A DNA stretch of 48,036 nucleotides from an uncultured Schlesneria sp. (GTDB taxonomy: Bacteria > Planctomycetota > Planctomycetia > Planctomycetales > Planctomycetaceae): NCBI GenBank assembly GCA_903834925.1, contig CAILLA010000223.1:1-48036 (forward strand). Direction: 5' to 3'. Every line of letters begins with the position of its first letter. Position 1 is the first letter of the stretch. A model generated the notes under the pieces. The model was not told the origin of the DNA. It saw nothing but the letters and a program-made list of their open reading frames with translations, and ran no database searches. The translations under genes were made by a program, and so were the position numbers. Positions 36,399 to 45,111 of this stretch are shown here, one piece after another.

Positions 36399-37214
36399 CT
36401 ACTTTTCGCGCCGTTCGAAGATGACGACATGCTGTCGAGGTAGTGAAGCGACAGTTTCCTTCCACTTCAACTGGAACTCGGGCTGGCCGATTTCCTTTTT
36501 GACTTGAGCTTCCGTCATTTTGTGGACGAGTTTGATCGGGACCTGAGGATCTTCGCGTCGATATTCAACGAATGCGATTCGACCACCAGGTTTCAATGCC
36601 TTGGAGAGTTCAAGCATCATTTCGTAGGGGAATTCGAATTCGTGGTACACATCGACCATCAGAGCCAGGTCGATTGAGGCAGGTTCCAGCCTTGGCGACT
36701 TATCCGTTCCGAGCACAAGTTCGATATTTTTAATGTTGCGGTCTTTGATTTTGTCACCAAGCAGATCGAGCATTTCTTGCTGAATGTCGACAGCCAGCAC
36801 TTTGCCAGACTCGCCAACCTCATGTGCCATCATCATCGTGATGACTCCGGAACCAGCTCCGACGTCAGCGACGACCTGGCCAGGCTTTAGTTTCAGTTCG
36901 TGTACCAGTTCACTGAGCCGTTCTTCTTCTTCCCGTTCGGGACGTTCCAGCCAGGGGGCACCGTGGAAGGTCATCACCATCGCGATTTCACGACCAAGAT
37001 AGAATTTTCCGGTCCCATTCGGATCGTGATTCTTTTTCGTCTGATAGCGATCTTTGGACTTGTTCGCTGGCTTCGGGACATTCTCATCTGCTGCTTGTTC
37101 CTGAGCAGCAGCCTGAGATAAGAATGATCCGCGAGAAAGCACCAGCAACAGCAGACCGCTGAGCACCGCGCAGAAGAAGCAGCAAAGTCGAACCGAAGAA
37201 CGTCGTGATGTCAT
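36399..37214 (-). CDS. Exported class I SAM-dependent methyltransferase
   Basis: This 271-residue protein has a signal-peptide-like N-terminus (VRLCCFFCAVLSGLLLLVLS, then AAAQEQA). A complete Rossmann methyltransferase follows: ADVGAGSGVITMMMA (motif I), LAVDIQQEMLD (motif II), and LALMVDVYHEFEFPYEMM and LKPGGRIAFVEYR (motifs IV-V). SAM is cytoplasmic, so an exported methyltransferase is odd; planctomycetes often show such predicted exported versions of cytoplasmic families, and function outside is unproven. GGGA lies 8 bp before the ATG. It is the upstream neighbour of the GT39 gene and follows the epimerase by 38 bp. Confidence 0.87.
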   Translation of the reverse strand: MTSRRSSVRLCCFFCAVLSGLLLLVLSRGSFLSQAAAQEQAADENVPKPANKSKDRYQTKKNHDPNGTGKFYLGREIAMVMTFHGAPWLERPEREEEERLSELVHELKLKPGQVVADVGAGSGVITMMMAHEVGESGKVLAVDIQQEMLDLLGDKIKDRNIKNIELVLGTDKSPRLEPASIDLALMVDVYHEFEFPYEMMLELSKALKPGGRIAFVEYRREDPQVPIKLVHKMTEAQVKKEIGQPEFQLKWKETVASLPRQHVVIFERREK

Positions 37215-37252
37215 TTGGAATTCCCTGTCCGGCGGTTCTTGACGGTGAAAGT

Positions 37253-38272
37253 TTAGAAACCACGAGCAGATCGGATATCGTCAAACCCTCGTAGATCATA
37301 TCCAATCCTGAGGTAGTCTAACATGCGACAAAGGGACCGGACGGCAACACCCATTCCATCGGGACCGCTAAACCCGCCAAACTGGCCGCCTCCCTTGAGG
37401 TGAGGCTCAAGTTCGAGGAAGAGGCCAGGCGCGCCAAGCTTCTTCATTCGTTCGTTGATCTGGGGGAGGTGATCGCGCAGGTCACGGAGAATCAGTTCAT
37501 GTCCTGAATCGCCGACATCGCAAGGGACAAAGTTTTTCAAACGTTCTTCGTCAACGACACCGGTCCATTTGAGGTTCGGGTCGACGTGGTAGTCCTTGAT
37601 GTGGATCCACCCAAGGTGATCCCGCATCGCTCGGTATTCCGCCAGACAATCCAATGGAGAAAGGTTTTGCGAGGAAATATTTCCACCGTCGAAGATGCAC
37701 ACCATGTTCGGTCGCCCAACCGCTTTGGACAATGCCGCCAGCATTCGACCGTTCTGTCCAACGAGGTTTGCTTCGACTTCGAGGGCAAAAACGAGTCCTG
37801 ACTTCGCACATAAGTCGACAATTGGCCCAAGGCGATCCGCAGCCTGCTGGACGTATCCTGCCGGGTCTTCACCTTTGGGATGGTAGAACGAAAACCCTCG
37901 AATCAATCTGGCATCAAGAGCCAGAGCAGCCCGAATCGTCATCGCGACATCTTTTTCATGATACTCACGATCAGGCACAAATTTGTTGTGCGAACCATCT
38001 TCGATATCGAGAAGTTTCACCTTTCCCAGCCGCGAACCAATGCTGGCGACGTGCATGCCATATTCTGCATTCAACTTCTTCAACCGGATCAGTTCGTCGT
38101 CGTCGAGCTCCGTCACGTGTTTGACTTTGCCCACGCCAAGGACGTCGACGAATCGCGGGCTGTAGTAACTCAGTCCCAACGCAGCGAGGACTGACAGTTG
38201 CTCGATGGCTGTTTTCGAATTTGCCGCTTCATCAGCGAAAGCGCTAAGGACAATGCCCCGTCCTGTGGTCAT
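37253..38272 (-). CDS. Sugar phosphate isomerase/epimerase (TIM barrel)
   Basis: This 339-residue cytoplasmic protein has the AP endonuclease 2/xylose isomerase-like TIM-barrel pattern. It starts with [12 protein letters not shown], has a barrel strand [13 protein letters not shown] with the metal-binding Glu, a strand [14 protein letters not shown] with Asp, WIHIKDYHV with His and Asp, and [17 protein letters not shown] with the last Glu. These supply the usual metal-site residues. The exact substrate (inosose, hydroxypyruvate, tagatose and others are known) cannot be told. AGGGAG lies 6 bp before the ATG. It precedes the exported methyltransferase by 38 bp. Confidence 0.88.
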   Translation of the reverse strand: MTTGRGIVLSAFADEAANSKTAIEQLSVLAALGLSYYSPRFVDVLGVGKVKHVTELDDDELIRLKKLNAEYGMHVASIGSRLGKVKLLDIEDGSHNKFVPDREYHEKDVAMTIRAALALDARLIRGFSFYHPKGEDPAGYVQQAADRLGPIVDLCAKSGLVFALEVEANLVGQNGRMLAALSKAVGRPNMVCIFDGGNISSQNLSPLDCLAEYRAMRDHLGWIHIKDYHVDPNLKWTGVVDEERLKNFVPCDVGDSGHELILRDLRDHLPQINERMKKLGAPGLFLELEPHLKGGGQFGGFSGPDGMGVAVRSLCRMLDYLRIGYDLRGFDDIRSARGF

Positions 38273-38379
38273 CGAAGACTCCCTGAAAACTGAATGTCGT
38301 TGATTGCGGAATAAAATCGTGACGTGTTTATTAACGGATTTCTGGCACGCACATCAAATCGTACATGCTGTCGATTCGG

Positions 38380-38973
38380 CTACTTGGCAGACAATGAACC
38401 GACGAGTTCGATGATCGCTTTGCTGTCTTCGGCTGCTTTGACCATCTTGTTGATTGAGGCAATCTTACCTGACTTATCGATGACGAACGTCCATCGAGCC
38501 GTTGTTACCGTTCGGATTAAGGATTCTTCTTTGCCGTCGATCACCGCTTTCACGGTTTTTTCACCGGGTGTCACAGGGACACCGAACGCCTCGGCCACCT
38601 TACCATTCGTGTCAGCAAGCAGGCTGAAGTTCAACTCGTGCGCCTTCTTGAACAATTGGTGATTCTTGACGGAATCACCACTGACGCCAACGACTTCAAC
38701 CCCCTTTTCGCCAAGCGACTTCATATCGTCACGGAATCCGCAGGCTTGCTTTGTGCATCCGCCGGTCATGTCGGCAGGGTAGAAGTAAACAACAATCACC
38801 TTTTTGCCAACATGCTCGCTCGACTTCCAGTCTTTTCCTGAATCGTCCTGGGCTTGGAAATTCGGAGCCGGATCGCCCAACTTCAGTTCGTCAGCCGCTC
38901 GGGCCAAGCCGACACTCACACACAACCCCACCACAGCCGCAGCAACACTGAAAAATCGAGCGATTTGATTCAT
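38380..38973 (-). CDS. Exported peroxiredoxin, BCP type
   Basis: This 197-residue protein has a signal peptide (RFFSVAAAVVGLCVSVGLARA) and then a thioredoxin-fold peroxidase: LGDPAPNFQAQDDSG, VVYFYPADMTGGCTKQACGF. The peroxidatic Cys73 and a second Cys78 five residues on match the C45/C50 pair of E. coli BCP, with a Pro-loop 'PADMTGGC'. It reduces hydroperoxides, here probably in the periplasm. GGGGA lies before the ATG. The upstream sensor kinase is divergent, 83 bp away. Confidence 0.9.
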   Translation of the reverse strand: MNQIARFFSVAAAVVGLCVSVGLARAADELKLGDPAPNFQAQDDSGKDWKSSEHVGKKVIVVYFYPADMTGGCTKQACGFRDDMKSLGEKGVEVVGVSGDSVKNHQLFKKAHELNFSLLADTNGKVAEAFGVPVTPGEKTVKAVIDGKEESLIRTVTTARWTFVIDKSGKIASINKMVKAAEDSKAIIELVGSLSAK

Positions 38974-39056
38974 GCGAAAATTCCCCGAAAATTAATAGAA
39001 AACAATGGCGATATCTGACCTCTGGTGGGTCACCTGATGGCGAGGAAAAGAATACG

Positions 39057-40436
39057 ATGCAGAAGTTAAGCCTCGCAAGAGACTCGTTTTCTCATTCGCA
39101 CTCAATGGCTAGCATACGTTCGCTGGAAATCGAGCGTCAACCAATGGACATGGACATGTTGAAATCCCCTTTATTTCGCCGCATCATTCTGCTGTTCGGC
39201 GGCTTCGGCCTCTTCTGTTTAGTAGTCCTCGCCCTGGTCAGCCTGTCGGTCGTACCTGAAGCCCAGGCAGGCGTTTCGACTTTACGATGGCGAATGATGG
39301 TCGCGGTCACGGTGTTGCTGGTGCTTGGCCTCTCGTTGCTGGCTCAACTGATGCACGGGTTGATCGTTCGCCTTGAGGAATTGACTCGTGCAACAGAGTT
39401 GATGTCCAGCGGCCAGCAGCCAGAGCGAATGGTCGTCGAAAGTAACGATGAAATGGGGCAACTGGTACACGCATTCAACGAGATGATTCTTAACGTCGAA
39501 ACTCGAAGTGTGGAATTGCAAGCCAACCAGCAACGCGTGACGCGGGATAATGAGCAACTCGCGACGGTTCTGGAAGCGATGGTTGAAGGGGTGATTGCGG
39601 TCGATCCTGATGAGCGAATCTTGCTCGCGAATACGGCGGCAATTCAGTTGCTGGATCTCAAGGCTTTTAACGTCGTTGGCCGTCGCACCTGGGAATCGAT
39701 CCGCGTACCTCAGATTCATGAGCTGATTCGCTTGACGCTCAACGAGGATCAAGAGCAACATCGAATGGAATTCGCCGTTCCATGGACGGAATCGACCGTT
39801 GCTGTGGTGGCGTCCCGGCTTCCTGGTATCCCTTGCCCCGGTGCCGTATTAGTCTTTCATGACGTGACCGACTTGCGACGCCTGGAAAATCTGCGACGGG
39901 ACTTTGTTTCGAATGTGTCGCATGAATTGAAGACCCCGTTGGCGGCCATCGCAGCCTACGCGGAAACGCTGTTGAATGGGGCTCTTGAAGATGGCGAGTT
40001 CGGTCGAACGTTTGTCGGACGGATTGCGGAACAGTCTGATCGACTGAATTCATTGATCCTCGATCTACTGGAATTGGCTCGGATTGAATCCGGTGAGCAT
40101 ATTTTGCACGTTGACGCTGTTGATGTGAATTCCATACTGGATGCAAGCGCTGAAGCACATCAGGCGATCGCTCAATCAAAGCAATTGACGCTTGAGACCG
40201 CCTCGGACGAAGAATGTCTCTATGGACAGGCCGATGCGGAAGGTTTACGAACAATCGCAGACAATCTGATCGGGAACGCAATCAACTATTCGCGTCCGGG
40301 CGGTTCGGTCTATGTCCGTTCCCGGAGAGAGGGAGATTGGGTTGTTTTCGAGGTGCAGGACAACGGAGTCGGAATTGCGAAGGAATTCCAGACGCGGATT
40401 TTTGAGCGGTTTTTTCGGGTTGATCGTGCTCGATGA
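39057..40436 (+). CDS. PhoR-like sensor histidine kinase, truncated by an in-frame TGA
   Basis: Domains in order are two membrane segments (residues about 42-66 and 80-100), a HAMP region (about 100-155), a PAS domain (about 167-275), HisKA with the phosphoacceptor H289 in SNVSHELKTPL, and HATPase with the N-box DNLIGNAINYS and the G1 box DNGVGI. Translation then meets TGA at 40434-40436, right after RFFRVDRAR. The frame continues past it with the missing G2 box and tail (40437-40571), so the ATP lid is cut off. As translated, the kinase probably lacks catalysis. PhoR-type kinases normally pair with a response regulator, and none is adjacent. The start may be later (ATGs at 39144 or 39156), as no ribosome binding site is evident. 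Confidence 0.82.
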   Translation: MQKLSLARDSFSHSHSMASIRSLEIERQPMDMDMLKSPLFRRIILLFGGFGLFCLVVLALVSLSVVPEAQAGVSTLRWRMMVAVTVLLVLGLSLLAQLMHGLIVRLEELTRATELMSSGQQPERMVVESNDEMGQLVHAFNEMILNVETRSVELQANQQRVTRDNEQLATVLEAMVEGVIAVDPDERILLANTAAIQLLDLKAFNVVGRRTWESIRVPQIHELIRLTLNEDQEQHRMEFAVPWTESTVAVVASRLPGIPCPGAVLVFHDVTDLRRLENLRRDFVSNVSHELKTPLAAIAAYAETLLNGALEDGEFGRTFVGRIAEQSDRLNSLILDLLELARIESGEHILHVDAVDVNSILDASAEAHQAIAQSKQLTLETASDEECLYGQADAEGLRTIADNLIGNAINYSRPGGSVYVRSRREGDWVVFEVQDNGVGIAKEFQTRIFERFFRVDRAR

Positions 40437-40571
40437 CGCGAGGTTGGTGGAACGGGATTGGGTCTTTCGATCGTCAAGCACTTATGCCAGCTGTTCGGCG
40501 GGAATGTCAAAGTGACCAGCCAGGTCGGGGTCGGAAGTACATTCACTGTCCATCTCAGGGCGGCATGCTGA
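40437..40571 (+). pseudogene. Detached C-terminal end of the histidine kinase (G2 box)
   Basis: In the same frame as the kinase and immediately after its TGA, the codons read [18 protein letters not shown], then GSTFTVHL and a stop at 40569-40571. This is exactly the G2 box and final strand missing from the upstream part. A single-base change of a serine codon (TCA to TGA) would explain the split; homologues commonly have Ser before the Arg here. It could also be stop-codon readthrough or a sequencing error. Confidence 0.75.
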
Positions 40572-40604
40572 TATGGCTGGACAAACGCCGCGTGTGAACC
40601 CGAG

Positions 40605-41630
40605 CTAAACTCGGACGATCAGTAACAGCTGCTTTGCAAGTTCGAATTGAAGACTTTTTCGGCTGTCAGAAATCGGCGTGGACTGTGCGAATTCTCGGCG
40701 AAGTCGATCGTTGCTTACAAACTCGTTCAACAGCAAGCAGCACCATTTCACGCCGAACACGGGGAAAAGCTTTTCCACGCGATCCTCGAGCTCGGTTCTG
40801 GAAGCGGGCGATGAAAGTGCCTCCAGTAGATGATGCATCGATTCGCGCGGGGCGGGCAAATCTTGTTGCCAGAAGAAGTCGCAAATCAATTTCGCAGGAT
40901 CATCCCAGCCGGCATATTCAAAATCAAAAAACCGGATTCGGCCTGACGAAGTCAATAATGCATTGTGAAAGCCGAAATCGGATGGTGAAAGACAGTGTTC
41001 TGTCTGGGAAAGTCGAGCGTCATATTTGTCGGGACTGACGGATGTTCGCAGTTTTTCAACGATCGATTCCCAGACGGGTACGAGTGACGAGCGTAGCCAG
41101 TTTTGAAGTTGTGTACTGATTGCATCTGTTTCTGGCAGTGAATGAAGCCGATCAATCCGACGATCAACGCACGCGACGTGGTCTTTCAGTGAAAAACATG
41201 CCTCGGCGGCAGTTGTTAATTGGTGTGCTGTCGGATGGTTGCGATGTCCATTTATCTCGGCAACGAACAGTGCTGCCTGTCGGACATGATCGTCATCGAC
41301 TTCGTCTCTTTCAAGACGCCGGCCATCGACGAATTCAAATAACGTCGCGTGACATTGTTCGTCACGTGCGAGAGGTTCTGGCCCCCAGGTGACGCCACGT
41401 TGCCAGCAAAACTGCGACCATTCCCATTCCGAGCCACAGCGATCACGTAATCCCTGGCGATCCTGAAAGTACTGTTTAAGAAACCATGAACCGTCTGGGC
41501 CGCTCACACGAAACGCGCGATTATTACGTCCTCCAGAAACGGGATCGACCTGCGTAAGGATGTCGATCCCGTGTTGTTGCAAAAGACGGGAAGCGATCTC
41601 GGAAATCTCGGTCAAGTCGTCAGTTGACAT
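40605..41630 (-). CDS. Phosphotransferase, APH/choline-kinase-like
   Basis: From the ATG at 41630, with AAGGCGGA 6 bp upstream, the product is 341 residues. A longer frame from 41675 is unsupported. It has the kinase-fold pattern of aminoglycoside phosphotransferases: VSGGRNNRAF (nucleotide loop), WFLKQYF with Lys52, SDFGFHNALL (the Brenner loop with catalytic Asp and Asn), and FFDFEYAGWDDPAKL (the DFG-like metal-binding Asp). Such enzymes phosphorylate small hydroxylated molecules such as sugars, choline or antibiotics. Its place at the end of a sugar operon suggests a sugar or alditol kinase rather than a resistance gene. It overlaps the HAD gene by 19 bp. Confidence 0.85.
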   Translation of the reverse strand: MSTDDLTEISEIASRLLQQHGIDILTQVDPVSGGRNNRAFRVSGPDGSWFLKQYFQDRQGLRDRCGSEWEWSQFCWQRGVTWGPEPLARDEQCHATLFEFVDGRRLERDEVDDDHVRQAALFVAEINGHRNHPTAHQLTTAAEACFSLKDHVACVDRRIDRLHSLPETDAISTQLQNWLRSSLVPVWESIVEKLRTSVSPDKYDARLSQTEHCLSPSDFGFHNALLTSSGRIRFFDFEYAGWDDPAKLICDFFWQQDLPAPRESMHHLLEALSSPASRTELEDRVEKLFPVFGVKWCCLLLNEFVSNDRLRREFAQSTPISDSRKSLQFELAKQLLLIVRV

Positions 41631-42250
41631 TGTGGTTCCGCCTTTGATGTCAGAACTGACACGGCGTCTCGCCATGCGTAAAGTCTACGAATTCCGGCTG
41701 GCAACGGCCCATTCCGTCGATGTGGATCAAACAGAATTCGACCGACGTTTTGAGGAAAGGATGGATCGGTCAGAAGTTCCGGAAGATCATCGATAAACCA
41801 GTCGCAGCCGACGTCTGCAATCCGCTGCAGCTTTTCACATTTGGTAAGCTCGAAAAATGCTGCGGAGTGCGTCGAAGAATTGGGCGACCAAGCGATGATT
41901 CCGTGGGTAGAAAGCCAACTTCTGGCTGCGGCATGGAGATCATAATCTTCACCTGCGATGGGTGACCGAGTTTTGTGACTGATCACGCAGACTTCCCAGC
42001 CACGCTGACGAAACTCAGTAAGTGCATTCAGCACGTCAGGAAATGGCGATGCTTCAAGAATTCGCGAACCATAGGCCTTTCCTTGAAGATTTGTCCAAAC
42101 GGATTCAAGACCTTGCTCGCGAAGGTGATCTCGGACGGAATCTTTTTGATGAGCCACGGAATCGTCAACGACGCCGGCGTCACGAGCCAATGTCCAGAAC
42201 AACTGGTCATAGCAAACAAGGGTATTATCGAAGTCGATCCCGATTCGCAT
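41612..42250 (-). CDS. HAD superfamily hydrolase (sugar operon)
   Basis: This 212-residue protein starts with the HAD motif I RIGIDFDNTLVCYD, where D6 and D8 are the nucleophile and acid/base. Motif II is in WEVCVISHKT (Ser/Thr), and the late acidic pair is in CDWFIDDLPELL. The cap is small. Members dephosphorylate sugar phosphates or related molecules. AGGGGA precedes the ATG. It lies 9 bp after the alcohol dehydrogenase and overlaps the downstream kinase gene by 19 bp, so it is firmly in the operon. Confidence 0.85.
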   Translation of the reverse strand: MRIGIDFDNTLVCYDQLFWTLARDAGVVDDSVAHQKDSVRDHLREQGLESVWTNLQGKAYGSRILEASPFPDVLNALTEFRQRGWEVCVISHKTRSPIAGEDYDLHAAARSWLSTHGIIAWSPNSSTHSAAFFELTKCEKLQRIADVGCDWFIDDLPELLTDPSFPQNVGRILFDPHRRNGPLPAGIRRLYAWRDAVSVLTSKAEPQCQLTT

Positions 42251-42259
42251 GACGATCCC

Positions 42260-43300
42260 CTATGGCAGAGACATGTCGATCAGTGGCCGGGGAACCAGCC
42301 CCGCTTCCAGATCGTTCAGGGCATCGTTGATATTGTTCAGCGAATAGCGACGCGACAACAAACATTCCAACGGCAGTTTGTTTGCCAGCAACAACCTTTG
42401 ATAACGGGGAAAGTCACGGTCTGGGACATTATCGCCACCCCAGGTTCCCAGAATCCGTTTGCCCTGATTTAATTGGCGTGGATCGAATTGCCATAACTCC
42501 CCCGCAGGGGCATTTCCTGCAATCACGGTTGTCCCTCCTTGGCTGCGCACCGATTCCAAAGATTGCTGCATGACGGAAGCTCGCCCCGTTGCTTCAATCG
42601 CGATGTCGACTCCGCCAGAACAGATGGCTTTGATGGCCTCAACAGGGTCCTTTTCCTGGACACAGATCGCATGAGAGGCCCCCAGCTCTCTGGCAATGGC
42701 CAGCTTTTCGGGATTGCGATCGACTGCGATCAACGGAGTGGCACCACTGGCAGCCGCTGCGGCTAACGCACAAAGCCCGATTCCTCCGACTCCAAACACG
42801 GCGACGCTTTGACCGGCCCGTACGGCCGCCGTGTTAAAGACCATGCCGACGCCTGTAGGGATCGCGCAACCGAGCAGCGCCGCAAGATCAAATGGCAATT
42901 CGGCATTGAGATGGGTTAGCCGATTCTCGCTGATCACGGAAAACCGGCTGAACGTGGTGATCCCGCCCGCGTTGACTGTTCGTCCATTCCAAAGATATTG
43001 AGTTCCAGGAACATCACCGCCAGTCCCTTTAATCCATGACAGGACGACTCGATCTCCCGGCTGCACACGAGAAACATTGGGACCGATTTCTCGTACGACG
43101 CCACTTCCTTCGTGGCCCAGACAATGCGGCACAAAGCGATCAGGACCACGTTGACCGCGAGCTTCCATGACCTGAGTATGGCAGACACCGCTGTAGGCGA
43201 TCTCAACAAGAACCTGTCCCGGTTTCAGTGGAGGGATTTCCAAATCCACGAGTTCCAGTGGCCGGGCCAATTCGACCAGAATTGCTGCTTGAGTTTTCAT
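42260..43300 (-). CDS. Zinc-dependent alcohol dehydrogenase family protein
   Basis: This 346-residue medium-chain dehydrogenase has the catalytic zinc residues C40 (GVCHTQ) and H63-E64 (LGHEGSG), and the NAD(P)-binding motif VFGVGGIGLCALA. It lacks the four-cysteine structural-zinc lobe found in class I/III alcohol dehydrogenases, so it belongs to the polyol/threonine dehydrogenase-like part of the family. In this operon it may oxidise or reduce a sugar or alditol. It lies 72 bp after the transketolase C-subunit and 9 bp before the HAD gene. Confidence 0.88.
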   Translation of the reverse strand: MKTQAAILVELARPLELVDLEIPPLKPGQVLVEIAYSGVCHTQVMEARGQRGPDRFVPHCLGHEGSGVVREIGPNVSRVQPGDRVVLSWIKGTGGDVPGTQYLWNGRTVNAGGITTFSRFSVISENRLTHLNAELPFDLAALLGCAIPTGVGMVFNTAAVRAGQSVAVFGVGGIGLCALAAAAASGATPLIAVDRNPEKLAIARELGASHAICVQEKDPVEAIKAICSGGVDIAIEATGRASVMQQSLESVRSQGGTTVIAGNAPAGELWQFDPRQLNQGKRILGTWGGDNVPDRDFPRYQRLLLANKLPLECLLSRRYSLNNINDALNDLEAGLVPRPLIDMSLP

Positions 43301-43372
43301 TCAAAAGGGCTCTATTCCGTTGTCTTTGTCGATTGAGGATTCGAGATGTTGAACAATTCTGGGCCATGAGTT

Positions 43373-44296
43373 TTACGGTGTGAATGCCTGACGAATGGCG
43401 CTTGTCAATCTCTCCACCGTCAGTCCGCTCATTTCCAGTGCGTGCTCTTGTTCGCCAGAATGATGCAGGATCTGGTCGGGGGTGCCAAGTCGCAGCAGGC
43501 GGGCATTCGCATCGAAATGATCGGCTCTCCATTCGGCGACCGCCCCGCCGAGACCGCCAATTCGGGAGTGTTCTTCGATCGTCACGACGAGCTTGACATG
43601 ACGAAACAGTTGATCCAGCAACTGTTCGTCTAATGGCTTTATGGTATGCATACTATACACGGCCGTTTTGATTCCGGATGACTCCATCTCGTTTGCGACC
43701 CCAAGCGCTTGTGGAAGCAACGTTCCTGAACAAAGAATCGCAATGTCATTGCCCGTTCGTAATTCAGTGGCTCGACCGATCTGAAGCGCCGGCCGAGATT
43801 CGTGAACAAGTGGTTCACCTTTCTTACCGATGCGCATGTAAGACGGACCGGCGAGTTGCAGCGCTGCACCGAGCAGCGACCGCAGTTCCCAGGCGTCAGC
43901 CGGTGCGAGCACTGTCATGTTCGGTAGCGCTCGTAAAACAGCCACGTCTTCGCACGAATGATGTGTAGGACCATTGGATGCATAACCCAGACCGGCACCA
44001 ACACCGACAATGACGACAGGCAGGTTGGGATAACAAAGATCAACGCGGATTTGTTCGTAAGCACGGTAGATGGCAAATGAAGCAATGGTATAGACCACGG
44101 GCCGCAGTCCTCCCACGGCAAGACCGGCGGCAATACCGATCATGTCGGCCTCGGCAACACCTGTGTTGTAGAACCGATTCGGATATCGGTCCTTAAAGTC
44201 GTTGAAGAGGCGATTACCGATATCGCCACTCAGCAAGACAATTCGGGAATCACGTTCAGCAAGCGCGGTGATTTCGTCGGCGAAAGCGTTTCTCAT
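43373..44296 (-). CDS. Transketolase family protein, C-terminal subunit
   Basis: This 307-residue protein contains the pyrimidine-binding and C-terminal transketolase domains: NTGVAEADMIGIAAGLAVGG with the conserved Glu that activates thiamine diphosphate, then YASNGPTHHSCEDVAVLRALPN and PADAWE. The split form needs the N-terminal subunit, which is the upstream gene; the two overlap by 4 bp, which usually means translational coupling. Split transketolases occur in archaea and in sugar-biosynthesis clusters. Confidence 0.92.
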   Translation of the reverse strand: MRNAFADEITALAERDSRIVLLSGDIGNRLFNDFKDRYPNRFYNTGVAEADMIGIAAGLAVGGLRPVVYTIASFAIYRAYEQIRVDLCYPNLPVVIVGVGAGLGYASNGPTHHSCEDVAVLRALPNMTVLAPADAWELRSLLGAALQLAGPSYMRIGKKGEPLVHESRPALQIGRATELRTGNDIAILCSGTLLPQALGVANEMESSGIKTAVYSMHTIKPLDEQLLDQLFRHVKLVVTIEEHSRIGGLGGAVAEWRADHFDANARLLRLGTPDQILHHSGEQEHALEMSGLTVERLTSAIRQAFTP

Positions 44297-45111
44297 AGCG
44301 GTTGCAACTCCGCCAAGGCACGTGCGAGTTCCGCCGACGAGGGAATCCGATAATGCCAGTTGTTATCGTCTTCCATGAACGAAACTCCCTTTCCTTTTAC
44401 GGTATGGGCCACCAGGACCGTGGGGCGTCCGTCGGGATCGGGAGGCGCATTCAACCATTGAATGAGCGTCGCGACGTCATGGCCATCAACTTCGACCGCT
44501 CGCCAGCCAAACGCCGACCATTTTTCTCGTAAAGGAGCGAGTGCCGTCACTTCGTCACTTCGTCCCGTCGCCTGCCATTTATTGTAATCGATCATGACCG
44601 TCAATTGGTTCAACTTTTGAGCCGGCGCAAATAAGGCACCTTCCCACACTGATCCTTCGTTGCATTCGCCATCGCTCATCAGCACACACACGCGACTGTC
44701 ATGACCTTGAATCCGAGAGGCCAGAGCCAAGCCAATGCCGACAGGCAATCCGTGGCCTAGTGAACCCGTTGCCACGTCAATACCGGGCGTTCCTGGGCTT
44801 GGATGTTCAGCAAGCGGGCTGCCCGGTTTCGCATAATCTTCGAGCCACGACTCAGGGAACACACCTTTCATCGCCAAAGCGGCGTACAAGGTGGTGGCGG
44901 CGTGTCCCTTGCTCAAAATGAACCGGTCTCGACTTAAGTCAGCGGCAAACTCAGGATCAAGTTTCAGCCCACCCCAATAGGCCGCAACAACCATCTCGAC
45001 ACATGATAATGACGAACCGAGATGCGGCGTTCCCGCCTGATGTGACAGTTCGAGCACCTTTTTTCGGATGCGCCGGGCGATCAGATGCAATTTGTCAACG
45101 CTTGCGGTCAC
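44293..45111 (-). CDS. Transketolase family protein, N-terminal subunit
   Basis: This 272-residue protein has the thiamine diphosphate/metal-binding domain: a GHAATTLYAALA region near residues 67-82, then SLGHGLPVGIGLAL, then VLMSDGECNEGSVWEGALFA (the GDG motif, here SDG) and MIDYNKWQATG. It ends with AHTVKGKGVSFME. It pairs with the C-terminal subunit in the next gene (4-bp overlap) and itself overlaps the epimerase gene by 4 bp, so the three are tightly coupled. Together they move two-carbon ketol units between sugars. Confidence 0.92.
   Translation of the reverse strand: MTASVDKLHLIARRIRKKVLELSHQAGTPHLGSSLSCVEMVVAAYWGGLKLDPEFAADLSRDRFILSKGHAATTLYAALAMKGVFPESWLEDYAKPGSPLAEHPSPGTPGIDVATGSLGHGLPVGIGLALASRIQGHDSRVCVLMSDGECNEGSVWEGALFAPAQKLNQLTVMIDYNKWQATGRSDEVTALAPLREKWSAFGWRAVEVDGHDVATLIQWLNAPPDPDGRPTVLVAHTVKGKGVSFMEDDNNWHYRIPSSAELARALAELQPL

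Noticed and set aside
40605-41630. Calling the APH-like kinase an antibiotic-resistance gene
   Set aside because: Its overlap with a HAD gene and membership of a sugar operon fit a metabolic kinase better; the fold is shared by many small-molecule kinases.
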